Below, one piece after another: positions 1 through 7,617 of a stretch of 50,151 nt of DNA. This DNA comes from Acidimicrobiaceae bacterium. GTDB lineage: Bacteria > Actinomycetota > Acidimicrobiia > Acidimicrobiales > RAAP-2. How positions within the stretch are numbered: position 1 is the first letter of the stretch; the number at the start of each line of letters is the position of its first letter. The stretch spans positions 1 through 50,151 of the forward strand of contig PKXA01000061.1 in NCBI GenBank assembly GCA_003133325.1, written 5' to 3'. The notes below the pieces were generated by a model. The model saw nothing but the letters and a program-made list of their open reading frames with translations. It ran no database searches and was not told the origin of the DNA. The translations under genes and the position numbers were made by a program.

Positions 1-65
1 ACCGGCGTCGATCCGGTGACCTCACGCTTTTCAGGCGCGCGCTCTACCAACTGAGCTACCCGACC
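1..65 (-). tRNA. tRNA-Phe (GAA), 3' end beyond window
   Basis: Read on the minus strand from 65 this gives a 7-nt acceptor strand, D arm, anticodon stem with loop CTGAAAA (anticodon GAA) and a 5-bp T stem. The window begins exactly at the end of the T stem, so the 3' acceptor strand is missing. The T loop reads ATCGACG, with A where nearly all elongator tRNAs have T54. It is the last of three tRNAs in the same direction. Confidence 0.9.
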
Positions 66-84
66 CCGCCTCGGCGAACCGAGG

Positions 85-162
85 TGGCGGACCTGACGGG
101 ATTTGAACCCGCGACCTCCGGCTTGACAGGCCGGCGTGCACTCCAGGCTGCACCACAGGTCC
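85..162 (-). tRNA. tRNA-Asp (GTC)
   Basis: The minus strand folds into a full cloverleaf: acceptor GGACCTG pairs with CAGGTCC, the anticodon loop is CTGTCAA (anticodon GTC), and the T loop is the canonical TTCAAAT. The discriminator base is G73, and a CCA follows directly, so the 3' CCA appears to be encoded. Confidence 0.95.
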
Positions 163-190
163 CCAACCAGCCAACGAGCTGGGGAAAACG

Positions 191-263
191 CACCCCCAAC
201 GGGATTCGAACCCGTGTTACCGCCTTGAAAGGGCGGCGTCCTAGGCCGCTAGACGATGGGGGC
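191..263 (-). tRNA. tRNA-Glu (TTC)
   Basis: The minus strand gives acceptor GCCCCCA pairing with TGGGGGT, anticodon loop CTTTCAA (anticodon TTC) and T loop TTCGAAT. The discriminator base is G. CCA is not encoded, unlike the neighbouring tRNA-Asp. It is probably the first gene of the Glu-Asp-Phe cluster. Confidence 0.95.
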
Positions 264-301
264 TCAAACCCGATCTGGGCTACTGGAGAGTAGCAGAGGC
301 T

Positions 302-802
302 TCACCGGGCACTGGCCGGTTCTCCGTCGTCAGGGAGTTCCGCGCCCAGGACGTCGATAATCGTCGCCTGGAGCACTCCCAACAGGTGGAAGACCGCGTG
401 TTCGGGCTCCGACGGGTCCCCCGGGGCCGGATCCACCATGCCCTCGCTGACATCGAGGCGGGTCCCGATGACCAGTCGCATCGATCCGATCGCCGACAGC
501 CATCCGGCGAGCTCATCGGCGCTGAGGGAGTCTGCCGTCACCGTTTCGGTGAGGACCTGTACCGCGTGGTGGTGGTGGCTGTGCAGCGCTCCGTCGACCA
601 GCTCGCGATACTGCTGCTCGGCCTCGGAGGTGTGGGTCCCGATATATGCGGGAGGAAAGAGCCGGGTGGTCGCCGGGTCGTCCGAGTCGATCATCGGGAT
701 CATCTGTTCGGCCAGTGAGCCGAGCAGCATCCGCACCTGGGGCGACAGCCGCACCGCATACCGCCCGTCCCGCCGACGGCGGATCGGTGAAGTGAAGGAC
801 AT
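302..802 (-). CDS. DUF2017 family protein (ClpS-associated)
   Basis: A 166-residue soluble protein beginning MSFTSPIRRRRDGRYAV. It matches the DUF2017 family, small actinobacterial proteins usually encoded directly after clpS, as here (31-bp gap). It has no signal peptide or membrane segment. A run of histidines (HSHHHH) lies near residue 75. The start at 802 is chosen because the family begins close to the conserved basic patch; an upstream in-frame extension runs into the end of clpS. Function is unknown. The pairing suggests a role linked to ClpS/ClpP protein turnover, which is an inference from context only. Confidence 0.8.
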   Translation of the reverse strand: MSFTSPIRRRRDGRYAVRLSPQVRMLLGSLAEQMIPMIDSDDPATTRLFPPAYIGTHTSEAEQQYRELVDGALHSHHHHAVQVLTETVTADSLSADELAGWLSAIGSMRLVIGTRLDVSEGMVDPAPGDPSEPEHAVFHLLGVLQATIIDVLGAELPDDGEPASAR

Positions 803-833
803 CAGCCGACCGCGGCCGGCAGGGCGCTCATCT

Positions 834-1124
834 TCATCCCGATTGTTCCATGGTGGCCCACAACCCGTGCTCATGGAGACGATAGACATCGAGCTCGGCC
901 CGATCACGGGTGCCCGAGGACACCACGGCCCGACCCTTCACGTGGACATCCATCATCAGCTTGGTCGCCTTCTCCTTCGAGTAGCCGAACAGCTTTTGGA
1001 AGACGAACGTCACGAATGACATCAGGTTGATCGGATCGTTCCAGACGATCACCAACCACGGTCGGTCGGGTGACACCGACCGGTCGGTGTCGGTACGGAC
1101 GTCTCCTGCCGGAACGGTCTGCAC
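834..1124 (-). CDS. clpS: ATP-dependent Clp protease adaptor ClpS
   Basis: About 96 residues starting at GTG 1124. The C-terminal 75 residues show the ClpS fold: the N-degron pocket motif [12 protein letters not shown], the FGYSKEKA helix and the VHVKGRAVV strand. ClpS delivers proteins with destabilising N-terminal residues to the ClpC/ClpA unfoldase and ClpP peptidase in the cytoplasm. The gene begins 5 bp after the ctaA stop and is followed by DUF2017, so all three may be co-transcribed. No clear Shine-Dalgarno is visible, so the GTG start is the best available choice rather than certain. Confidence 0.9.
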   Translation of the reverse strand: MQTVPAGDVRTDTDRSVSPDRPWLVIVWNDPINLMSFVTFVFQKLFGYSKEKATKLMMDVHVKGRAVVSSGTRDRAELDVYRLHEHGLWATMEQSG

Positions 1125-1129
1125 GTCGG

Positions 1130-2098
1130 TCAACCGGCGCCGACCTCCGCCGTCGCCGCGTGGATGGGTGTGGCCGGCCCGGTACCCTGCACCGCGGTGT
1201 CGGGGCGATCGGCGGTCATCTCGGGGACATGGACCGACATCCGGTGGTGGAGCCAGATCACCGTCGCCCACACCACCGACGCCCCCAGCACGTGGGTCCC
1301 GACCAGGACGGGGGGAAGGTGGGTGAAGAACTGGGTGTATCCGATGATCCCCTGGGCGATCATCACCACCAGCACCACCCGACCGGCGTTCTGCACCGAT
1401 GCGGGCGCATCGCTCCGCCAGAGCATCCAGAGCAGTACCAGCAACACCACGACGGCGGTGATCACGATCTCCGCATGAATCCGGGTCATGTCCTCCAGCC
1501 CGAGCGGTATCCGCTTCGCCCCTTTCCCGCCGGCATGGGGCCCGGTTCCGGTGGTAGTCGCCCCGGCCGCGAGTACCACCACGACCACCGCCACCAACAG
1601 GCGGCTCATCCACAGCGCGCCGGCCGACACCGCCACCACGCCACGACCCCCTTTCGAACCGGCACGGAGGGTGAGGACCACGACCACGGCCAGGAGCGCC
1701 ATCCCCACCATGAAGTGGGTGGCCACCACGTACGGATTGAGTTTGGAGTAGACGACGATGCCGCCCAGCACCGCTTCACCGATGACCCCGAGGATGAGGC
1801 CGACCGACAGCCACCGGAGGTCCCGCCTGACCGGTGAGCGACGCACGGCACCGATGACGGTGGCAGCGCAAGCGATCACCAAGGCGACGACCACCACCCG
1901 ATTGGCGAACTCGATCACCGGGTGGAGGGCCAGGACCGGGGTCAGATGGTGTTGGGAGCAGTTGGGCCAGTCGGGGCACCCGAGACCCGAGTCGGACAGC
2001 CGCACCGCGGCTCCGGTGACGATATTGAGGACAATCACAGCCAGGGTCAGCTGACAGAGCCGAAGAAAGGGGCGTGGGCCGATACGCAGGGAGGACAC
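1130..2098 (-). CDS. ctaA: Heme A synthase (COX15/CtaA family)
   Basis: A 322-residue integral membrane protein with about eight hydrophobic segments. It oxidises the C8 methyl of heme O to make heme A for cytochrome c oxidase. Family features are visible: [19 protein letters not shown] near residue 30 including the paired cysteines, HFMVGMALL and RIHAEIVI with candidate heme-ligand histidines, and [11 protein letters not shown] near the C-terminus. The GTG start at 2098 is immediately upstream of the first membrane segment. It is divergent from ctaB, which makes its heme O substrate, across a 99-bp gap. Confidence 0.93.
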   Translation of the reverse strand: MSSLRIGPRPFLRLCQLTLAVIVLNIVTGAAVRLSDSGLGCPDWPNCSQHHLTPVLALHPVIEFANRVVVVALVIACAATVIGAVRRSPVRRDLRWLSVGLILGVIGEAVLGGIVVYSKLNPYVVATHFMVGMALLAVVVVLTLRAGSKGGRGVVAVSAGALWMSRLLVAVVVVVLAAGATTTGTGPHAGGKGAKRIPLGLEDMTRIHAEIVITAVVVLLVLLWMLWRSDAPASVQNAGRVVLVVMIAQGIIGYTQFFTHLPPVLVGTHVLGASVVWATVIWLHHRMSVHVPEMTADRPDTAVQGTGPATPIHAATAEVGAG

Positions 2099-2184
2099 CG
2101 TCCGCCAATGGTACCGGGCCACCTGCTCCCTTCGCCTGTCGGCACCAGAACAGTCCCGCTCTGGCCGGATTACCGGCGAAGCCG

Positions 2185-2190
2185 TAGTGT
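2185..2190 (+). promoter_or_regulatory. Putative -10 element of ctaB, leaderless
   Basis: TAGTGT ends 7 bp before the ctaB ATG, so transcription would begin at or very near the start codon. There is no Shine-Dalgarno sequence. The same TANNNT, 6-9 bp, start-codon arrangement recurs before many genes in this window. Confidence 0.5.
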
Positions 2191-2197
2191 GGCGACA

Positions 2198-3103
2198 ATG
2201 TCCGCGCCGGCTGTCGCCCTTTCGGGCCCAAGAACTGCTGGATCCCGGATCAGTGCGTATGTCGCGCTCACCAAGCCGCGCATCATCGAGCTGCTGCTGG
2301 TCACCACGCTCCCGACCATGATCGTGGCCAAGCGCGGGCTGCCGTCGATCTGGTTGATGGTGGCCACCTTGATGGGTGGCACCCTGGCCGCCGGTGGGGC
2401 CAACGCCATCAACATGTTCGTGGACCGGGACATCGACAAGGTGATGCACCGCACCCAGAAGCGCCCACTGGTGACCGGGGCCATGACCCCTTCCAACGCG
2501 TTGATCTTCGCCATCGCGCTGGAGGTGTCGGCCTTCCTCGAGTTGTGGCTCGTGGTCAACCTGTTGTCCGCGGTGCTGGCCCTGTCGGCCACCCTCTTCT
2601 ACGTGTTCGTCTACACGCTGTGGCTGAAACGGACATCCAGCCAGAACATCGTGATCGGGGGGGCGGCCGGAGCGGTGCCGGTGTTGGTGGGTTGGGCGGC
2701 GGTGACCAACAGCCTGGCCTGGACCCCGGTGGTGATGTTCGCGGTCATCTTCGTCTGGACCCCACCCCACTTTTGGGCATTGGCCGTGAAGTACAAGGAC
2801 GATTACGCCGCCGCCAATGTGCCGATGCTGCCGGTGGTGGCCACCTTTCGGCGCACCGCCCTGGAGATCCTGGTCTACACAGTGGTGCTGGTGGGGGTCT
2901 CGCTGCTTCTGGCCGTGGTGGCCCACCTCGGTGTGATCTACGTGGTCGCCGCGTCGCTGCTCGGAGCGGTGTTCGTCGCCATGTCGATCCGGCTCTGGAT
3001 GCAGGCCACCCCCAAGGCGGCCATGCGGTTGTTCAGCTACTCGATCACCTACCTGACCCTGCTCTTCGTCTTCATGGCGGTCGACATCTTCACCAAGCAT
3101 TGA
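2198..3103 (+). CDS. ctaB: Protoheme IX farnesyltransferase (heme O synthase)
   Basis: A 301-residue UbiA-family membrane prenyltransferase that attaches a farnesyl group to heme B to form heme O. The first aspartate-rich motif is visible at about residues 72-80 (NMFVDRDID), followed by the HRTQKRPLVTG segment typical of CtaB. The second polar motif lies in YKDDYAAANVPM near residue 205. About nine hydrophobic segments are present. The ATG at 2198 is supported by a -10-like TAGTGT just upstream. The stop overlaps the TTG start of the next gene by 4 bp (TTGA), so the two are coupled. Confidence 0.95.
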   Translation: MSAPAVALSGPRTAGSRISAYVALTKPRIIELLLVTTLPTMIVAKRGLPSIWLMVATLMGGTLAAGGANAINMFVDRDIDKVMHRTQKRPLVTGAMTPSNALIFAIALEVSAFLELWLVVNLLSAVLALSATLFYVFVYTLWLKRTSSQNIVIGGAAGAVPVLVGWAAVTNSLAWTPVVMFAVIFVWTPPHFWALAVKYKDDYAAANVPMLPVVATFRRTALEILVYTVVLVGVSLLLAVVAHLGVIYVVAASLLGAVFVAMSIRLWMQATPKAAMRLFSYSITYLTLLFVFMAVDIFTKH

Positions 3104-3690
3104 CCCGGGCCCCGCGACGGCTCCGGTCGCTCCTCATCGGGTCGGGCGTCGCCGTCGTGTTGGCGGCGTTCCTGTTCCTGGTGCTCAAGCCGTCGGCCAC
3201 CACCAGCAACGGCCAGCCGGCAGTAGTGGGGGTGGGAAGTGTGGCCCCGAACTTTTCGTTACCCAATCTATTGAGCACCGCTGACCGACCCCTGCCGCCG
3301 GTCGACGCCTACGCGCTGGGAAAGAACCGACACCGTCCGGTGGTGTTGAACTTCTTTGCTTCGTGGTGCGTCCCGTGCCGCACCGAAACGCCCCTGTTGG
3401 CCGAGGTGGCCAAGGCGGAGATGGCCAAGGGCTCACCGGTACAGTTCATCGGCGTTGACGTGGCCGACGTATCCTCATCGGCGGTGCCGTTCGTGCAACA
3501 GTCGGGTATCCCCTACCCGGTGGGAGCCGACCGCACCCTACAGGTCACCTCGGTCCTCTACGGGTTGAACGGTCAGCCCAACACCTTCTTCATCGATGAG
3601 TCGGGCAAGGTCATCGGACATCATCTGGGTGCGCTCACGTCGAGCGAGCTCACCGACTGGCTGCACAAACTAGCCGGGGCGGCCGGGTAG
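3100..3690 (+). CDS. TlpA/ResA-like membrane-anchored thiol-disulfide oxidoreductase
   Basis: A 196-residue protein with a short basic N-terminus, one membrane anchor (about residues 11-29) and an extracytoplasmic thioredoxin domain. The active site is C90-V-P-C93 in NFFASWCVPCRTE, and GQPNTFFID carries the cis-proline. TlpA/ResA-type proteins reduce disulfides in cytochrome maturation or copper delivery. Placement directly behind ctaB fits a role in cytochrome oxidase or cytochrome c assembly, which is inferred. TTG is the only start giving a complete anchor without a long overlap. The last codons lie in a 17-bp tandem repeat. Confidence 0.85.
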   Translation: MTRAPRRLRSLLIGSGVAVVLAAFLFLVLKPSATTSNGQPAVVGVGSVAPNFSLPNLLSTADRPLPPVDAYALGKNRHRPVVLNFFASWCVPCRTETPLLAEVAKAEMAKGSPVQFIGVDVADVSSSAVPFVQQSGIPYPVGADRTLQVTSVLYGLNGQPNTFFIDESGKVIGHHLGALTSSELTDWLHKLAGAAG

Positions 3691-3738
3691 CCGGGGCGGC
3701 CGGGTAGCCGGGGCGGCCGGGTAGCCGGGGCGGCCGGG
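3671..3738. repeat. Four perfect copies of a 17-bp GC-rich tandem repeat
   Basis: The unit TAGCCGGGGCGGCCGGG occurs four times head to tail. The first copy codes for the last residues of the thioredoxin-like protein, and the TAG opening the second copy is its stop codon. It lies between two convergent genes. Each unit is self-complementary (CCGGGGCGGCCGG), so it could form hairpins and might act as a transcription barrier. Confidence 0.9.
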
Positions 3739-3773
3739 CCGAGACCACCGACCGCCGGCACCGCCACGCACCG

Positions 3774-4514
3774 CTACTCCCAGCGGAAGGTGAGCCCGGC
3801 CACCACCGGCGCGGCGATCGCCCAGAACCCCAGCACCAACCAGTCCCGCCCGGACACGGCCGTCCCACTTCCGAGCGAGGCATGAAGGCCGTCGGCTAAC
3901 GCCGAGGCCGGGAGCACCTTGGACAGATCGGCCAGCCATCCGGGCAGCTTGGCCAACGGGATGAGCATGCCCCCCAGCAGAAGCAGGATCACGAACAAGG
4001 TATTGACCACTGCCAGGTTGACCAGGGGCTTGAGCGCCCCGGCCAGCAACAGGCCGATGCCCCCGAAGGCGATGGTCCCGAGCACCATGACCCCGACGGC
4101 CACCCCCACCAGCACACCACCCGAACCTGATCTTCCCGGGCTCCATCCGAGGGTCAAACCGACCAACACCAGCACCACCGCCTGGACCAGCTCCACCCCG
4201 ATCACCGTCAGGATCTTTGCGCCCAGCAGCCGCGGCCGCCCGAGGGGCGTGGTGCCCAACCGCTTCAGGACGCCGTAACCTCGTTCAAACCCGGTGCCGA
4301 TCCCGAGAGCCGTCATGGCTGTGGACATCACCGCCAGGGCGAGGATGCCGGGGACCAGGAAATCGACAGGATGGCTGGTCCCGGTGGGGAGCACGTGCAC
4401 CCCCGAGAAGAAGAGCAGAAACAACACGGGTATCCCCAGGGTCAGAAAGAGGGTCTCCCCATTGGTGAAGATCATGGTGACTTCGACCCGGAGTTGGGCG
4501 AGGAGCGGTCGCAT
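3774..4514 (-). CDS. ABC-2 type transporter permease
   Basis: A 246-residue membrane protein with six hydrophobic segments, beginning MRPLLAQLRVEVTMIFTN. This is the usual opening of ABC-2 efflux permeases: a cytoplasmic helix and then an immediate membrane span. The middle part GYGVLKRLGTTPLGRPRLLGAK is the characteristic cytoplasmic coupling stretch. It pairs with the ATPase upstream; the ATPase stop and this ATG share one base (TGATG). The likely role is export of a drug, lipid or peptide; the substrate cannot be read from sequence. Confidence 0.88.
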   Translation of the reverse strand: MRPLLAQLRVEVTMIFTNGETLFLTLGIPVLFLLFFSGVHVLPTGTSHPVDFLVPGILALAVMSTAMTALGIGTGFERGYGVLKRLGTTPLGRPRLLGAKILTVIGVELVQAVVLVLVGLTLGWSPGRSGSGGVLVGVAVGVMVLGTIAFGGIGLLLAGALKPLVNLAVVNTLFVILLLLGGMLIPLAKLPGWLADLSKVLPASALADGLHASLGSGTAVSGRDWLVLGFWAIAAPVVAGLTFRWE

Positions 4515-5527
4515 CAGCGCGGACTCCGTCGTCCGGCCCGTTGGCCCCGTCGTCCGTCGAGCCCGGGCCCCGACGGAGCATCAGAGGTGCCGGCAGAGCC
4601 GGTGATGGCCAGGTAGGCCTCCTCCAGCGACTGGCCGGTCCGGAGATCGCCCAATGCCAACCCGCGCTCGGCCAACCACCCGGCCAGGTTGGCCACCACG
4701 GTCGGGATGGCAGCTTCCGGTGGGGGGCGCAGGCGGTAGGAGCCGGGGCTCTCCTCGTCCACCCCGACCCCATCCCCCATGGCCAGGACCAGGGCACCGG
4801 TATCGATCCCCGGTTCGGTGGTGAATCGGATGGAGCCATCGGCGGTGCCTGCGGCCAGGGCGGCCGGGCTGTCCTCGGCCAGCTTCCGCCCGTGGTCGAT
4901 GATCACCACCCGATCGGCCAGGCGTTCGGCTTCGGCCAACTCGTGGGTGGTGAGGATGACGCAGATCCCCCGCCGGCGACAACCGGCGATGATCTCCCGC
5001 ACCACGACCCTCCCTTCGGGATCCACGCCGGCGGTGGGCTCGTCGAGGAACACCACTTCGGGTTTTCCGATCAGGGCCAAAGCCAGGGACAACCGTTGCT
5101 GCTCGCCTCCGGACAGCCTGCGCCACGGAGTGCGCTGCACGCCCCCCAATCCGACCAGGTCGACCAGTGCGTCGGGATCCTCGGCGTCGTCGTAGTAGTT
5201 GGCGAACAGATGGAGCACCTGGGATGGGCCCAGCATCGGGTAGACGCCGCCCCGCTGCAGCATCACCCCGATGCGGGGGACCAGGGAGGCATGGTCGCGC
5301 CGAGGGTCGAGGCCGAGGACGGCCACCGATCCGGCGGAAGCCTTGCGGTATCCCTCGAGGGTCTCGACAGTGCTGGTTTTGCCCGCCCCGTTGGGCCCGA
5401 GCAGGGCCACCACTTCTCCCGACAGGGCCCGGAAGGACAGCCCGTCGACGGCCACCAGGTCCCCGTAGCGAATCACCAACTCGTCACAGGTGACGACGGG
5501 CGCGGGTGCGTCGGCGAGGTGCTCCAC
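4514..5527 (-). CDS. ABC transporter ATP-binding protein
   Basis: A 337-residue ATPase subunit of an ABC-2 exporter. Walker A is GPNGAGKT at residues 44-51, the signature LSGGEQQ is at about 138-144, Walker B VVFLDEPT is at about 158-165, and the H-loop histidine is in LTTHELAEAE. The C-terminal 100 residues form the accessory domain common in DrrA/NodI-type ATPases. The GTG start at 5527 lies 27 bp from the divergent serS start. Translation is coupled to the permease. Confidence 0.92.
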   Translation of the reverse strand: MEHLADAPAPVVTCDELVIRYGDLVAVDGLSFRALSGEVVALLGPNGAGKTSTVETLEGYRKASAGSVAVLGLDPRRDHASLVPRIGVMLQRGGVYPMLGPSQVLHLFANYYDDAEDPDALVDLVGLGGVQRTPWRRLSGGEQQRLSLALALIGKPEVVFLDEPTAGVDPEGRVVVREIIAGCRRRGICVILTTHELAEAERLADRVVIIDHGRKLAEDSPAALAAGTADGSIRFTTEPGIDTGALVLAMGDGVGVDEESPGSYRLRPPPEAAIPTVVANLAGWLAERGLALGDLRTGQSLEEAYLAITGSAGTSDAPSGPGLDGRRGQRAGRRSPR

Positions 5528-5535
5528 GGGCCGTC

Positions 5536-5545
5536 ACGCTACCGT
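5536..5545. promoter_or_regulatory. Overlapping back-to-back -10 elements, ABC exporter / serS
   Basis: Only 27 bp separate the two divergent starts. On the plus strand TACCGT (5540-5545) ends 9 bp before the serS ATG. On the minus strand TAGCGT (5541-5536) ends 8 bp before the ATPase GTG. The two hexamers share two bases inside an imperfect 14-bp palindrome, TCACGCTACCGTGA. This would be a symmetric bidirectional, leaderless promoter. Confidence 0.45.
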
Positions 5546-5554
5546 GATGTCGTC

Positions 5555-6856
5555 ATGATCGATATCCGGCAGGTAAGGGAAGACGTTGATGGGGTAAAAG
5601 TGGCGCTCGGGCGTCGGGGTGTGGATCCGACCGAGATCGACCGCCTCCTCCATCTCGACACTGCGGCCCGGGCTGCCGTCGGTCGACGCGACGATCTCCG
5701 GGCCCAGGTGAAGACTCTGTCGAAGCAGGTGGGTGAGGCCCGCCGTTCGGGGGATACCACCGGTGCCGACGAGTTGTCCAGCCGGAGCCGGGCCTTGGGT
5801 GACCAAGAGGCTGCTCTCGACGATGCTGCCACCCGCGCCCAGTACGAGGTGCGGGAGGCCCTGCTCTATCTCCCCAACCTCCCTGCCGCCGACACTCCCG
5901 ATGGAGCCGGTCCCGAGGACAACCTGGTTGTCCGCAGCTGGCCCGAGGTGCCGCCCACCTATAGCGACGCACAACGGATGCCCCACTGGGAGATCGGCTC
6001 CATGCTCGGCATCTTGGACATGGAGCGCGGCGCCAAGCTGTCCGGCTCCATGTTCCCGCTCTACCGGGGGTTCGGTGCTCGCCTGCTGCGGGCACTCACC
6101 ACGTATGCCCTGGACCGACACGCCGATGCCTTCGAAGAGATCCGTCCGCCGACCCTGGTGAGGACCGAGACGATGGAGTCGACGGGTCAACTCCCCAAGT
6201 TCGCCGATGACGCCTACCACCTCGAGCGGGACGACCTGTGGGCCATCCCCACCGCCGAGGCCCCGCTCACCTCGATGGCGCGGGGCGACATCCTCGACGA
6301 GGACGAGCTGCCCATGCGATTGATGGCGGCCACCCCGTGCTTCCGCCGGGAGTCCGGCTCCGCCGGGCGGGACACCCGCGGGCTGCTCCGGGTTCACGAG
6401 TTCGACAAGGTGGAGCTGTTCGCCTACGCCACCCCCGAACAGGCCTCCGCGGTCCACGCCGACATCGTGGACCGGGCCGAGGCTCTGCTGGTGGAGCTCG
6501 GGCTCCAGTACCGGGTCCTCAGCTTGTGCGCCGGTGACATCGGGATCTCCGCGGCTCGCACCATCGACCTCGAGGTGTACGCCCCCGGGGTCGATCAGTG
6601 GCTCGAGGTCTCCTCGATCAGCTGGTTCAGTGACTACCAGGCCCGGCGGGGCAACATCCGTTACCGGCCGGCCGGCGGGGGGTCACCGGCATTCGTCCAT
6701 ACCCTGAACGGCTCGGCCCTGGCCTGGGCGAGGATATGGGCAGCGGTGGTGGAGAACGGGCGTCAGGCCGACGGCTCCATCGTCCTCCCCGAAGTGCTGC
6801 ATCCCTATCTTCGGGGGGAAGGCGTGATTCCGGGACCGGGTCCCATGGCTCAGTGA
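5555..6856 (+). CDS. serS: Serine--tRNA ligase
   Basis: A 433-residue class II aminoacyl-tRNA synthetase, the usual family length. The N-terminal 110 residues form the tRNA-binding coiled coil. Class II motif 2 is clear in PCFRRESGSAGRDTRGLLR followed by VHEFDKVE. SDYQARRGNIRYR is the expected pre-motif 3 segment. Motif 3 reads HTLNGSALAWAR, where most SerRS have GSGLAVGR; the essential arginine is kept. The ATG at 5555 is preceded by a -10-like TACCGT rather than a ribosome binding site. Essential cytoplasmic enzyme charging tRNA-Ser. Confidence 0.95.
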   Translation: MIDIRQVREDVDGVKVALGRRGVDPTEIDRLLHLDTAARAAVGRRDDLRAQVKTLSKQVGEARRSGDTTGADELSSRSRALGDQEAALDDAATRAQYEVREALLYLPNLPAADTPDGAGPEDNLVVRSWPEVPPTYSDAQRMPHWEIGSMLGILDMERGAKLSGSMFPLYRGFGARLLRALTTYALDRHADAFEEIRPPTLVRTETMESTGQLPKFADDAYHLERDDLWAIPTAEAPLTSMARGDILDEDELPMRLMAATPCFRRESGSAGRDTRGLLRVHEFDKVELFAYATPEQASAVHADIVDRAEALLVELGLQYRVLSLCAGDIGISAARTIDLEVYAPGVDQWLEVSSISWFSDYQARRGNIRYRPAGGGSPAFVHTLNGSALAWARIWAAVVENGRQADGSIVLPEVLHPYLRGEGVIPGPGPMAQ

Positions 6857-6885
6857 CTCCGCATGCCCCCTCTGAGCGGTCGCCC

Positions 6886-7563
6886 ATGAAGACGGCGGGG
6901 CGGGCCGTGGTGACAGCAGTTGCCTTGGTGTTGGCTTCCCCACTGCTGGCAGCGTGTTCCTCGAACCCCGCCACCCCGTCGGTCACCACCCAGCCGGATA
7001 CCTCGTCGAGCACTTCGTCAAGTCCGGCGTCATCTACTTCGTCAAGTCCGGCGTCATCCACTCCGGATGGATCGGTGCTGGCCCCAGCCGGCAATGCCGA
7101 CCAGACATCGCCGGTGGACGGGATCAGCTGCAATACCGATGAACAACTGGCGTTTCACATCCACGCCCATCTGGCCATCTACGTCAACGGCGCGCCGAAG
7201 CTGCTGCCGCCGGGGATCGGTATCGGTCCCCCTTTGCAGTTCGAACAGACTTCGAGCGGCCCGTCTGTTGCCAGTGGATCGTGCTTCAGTTGGCTGCACA
7301 CCCACGACTCGTCTGGCGTGGTCCATATCGAGTCACCGATACAGAGGGTCTATACGCTCGGCGACTTCTTCGATGTCTGGGGCCAACCCCTCTCCACTAC
7401 CCAGGTCGGTCCGGCCCAGGGACCCGTCACCGCCACCGTCAACGGGAACCCTTTCACCGGGGATCCACGGGGTATTCCGCTGGACGCCCACAATGTCATC
7501 CAGTTGGACGTCGGATCCGCTCTTCCGCCGCCGCAGCCCTACACCTTCCCGCCCGGCTTGTAG
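6886..7563 (+). CDS. Secreted His-rich lipoprotein of unknown function
   Basis: A 225-residue predicted lipoprotein. The signal peptide ends in the lipobox L21-A22-A23-C24. A Ser/Thr/Pro-rich spacer (about residues 25-65) contains a duplicated SSSPASST block. The globular part has HIHAHLAIYVNG, GIGIGPPL, SCFSWLHTHDSSGVVHIESP and YTLGDFFDVWGQPL. The clustered histidines and two cysteines suggest metal binding, copper or zinc, on the outer face of the membrane, but this is inference. I have seen similar unnamed proteins in soil bacteria and know no established function. It follows serS by 29 bp and converges on the response regulator. Confidence 0.75.
   Translation: MKTAGRAVVTAVALVLASPLLAACSSNPATPSVTTQPDTSSSTSSSPASSTSSSPASSTPDGSVLAPAGNADQTSPVDGISCNTDEQLAFHIHAHLAIYVNGAPKLLPPGIGIGPPLQFEQTSSGPSVASGSCFSWLHTHDSSGVVHIESPIQRVYTLGDFFDVWGQPLSTTQVGPAQGPVTATVNGNPFTGDPRGIPLDAHNVIQLDVGSALPPPQPYTFPPGL
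7012..7059 (+). repeat. Direct 24-bp duplication in the lipoprotein spacer
   Basis: Two adjacent 24-bp copies (7012-7035 and 7036-7059) differ at the last base only and encode a duplicated Ser/Pro/Thr octapeptide. Near-identity at DNA level suggests a recent slippage event in the linker behind the lipid anchor. Confidence 0.9.
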
Positions 7564-7572
7564 GGGGCACCA

Positions 7573-7586
7573 CCTCGGACCCGAGG
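7573..7586. terminator. Weak hairpin between convergent genes
   Basis: CCTCGG and CCGAGG pair across a very short loop in the 54-bp gap between the convergent lipoprotein and response regulator genes. There is no T-run, so termination is only a possibility. Confidence 0.2.
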
Positions 7587-7617
7587 CGGCGGGCTCGAGA
7601 CCACCGTTGGTGAGGGT

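Noticed and set aside
84..293. Plus-strand 69-codon frame with GFEPATSGL
   Set aside because: It lies entirely across the antisense of tRNA-Asp and tRNA-Glu, a known artefact.
1130..3100. 656-codon minus-strand frame extending ctaA
   Set aside because: Only the ctaA part has protein-like composition; the extension is the His/Arg-rich antisense of ctaB.
4541..5554. N-terminal extension of serS
   Set aside because: It is antisense of the ABC ATPase; the SerRS family starts at the MIDIRQVRED segment.
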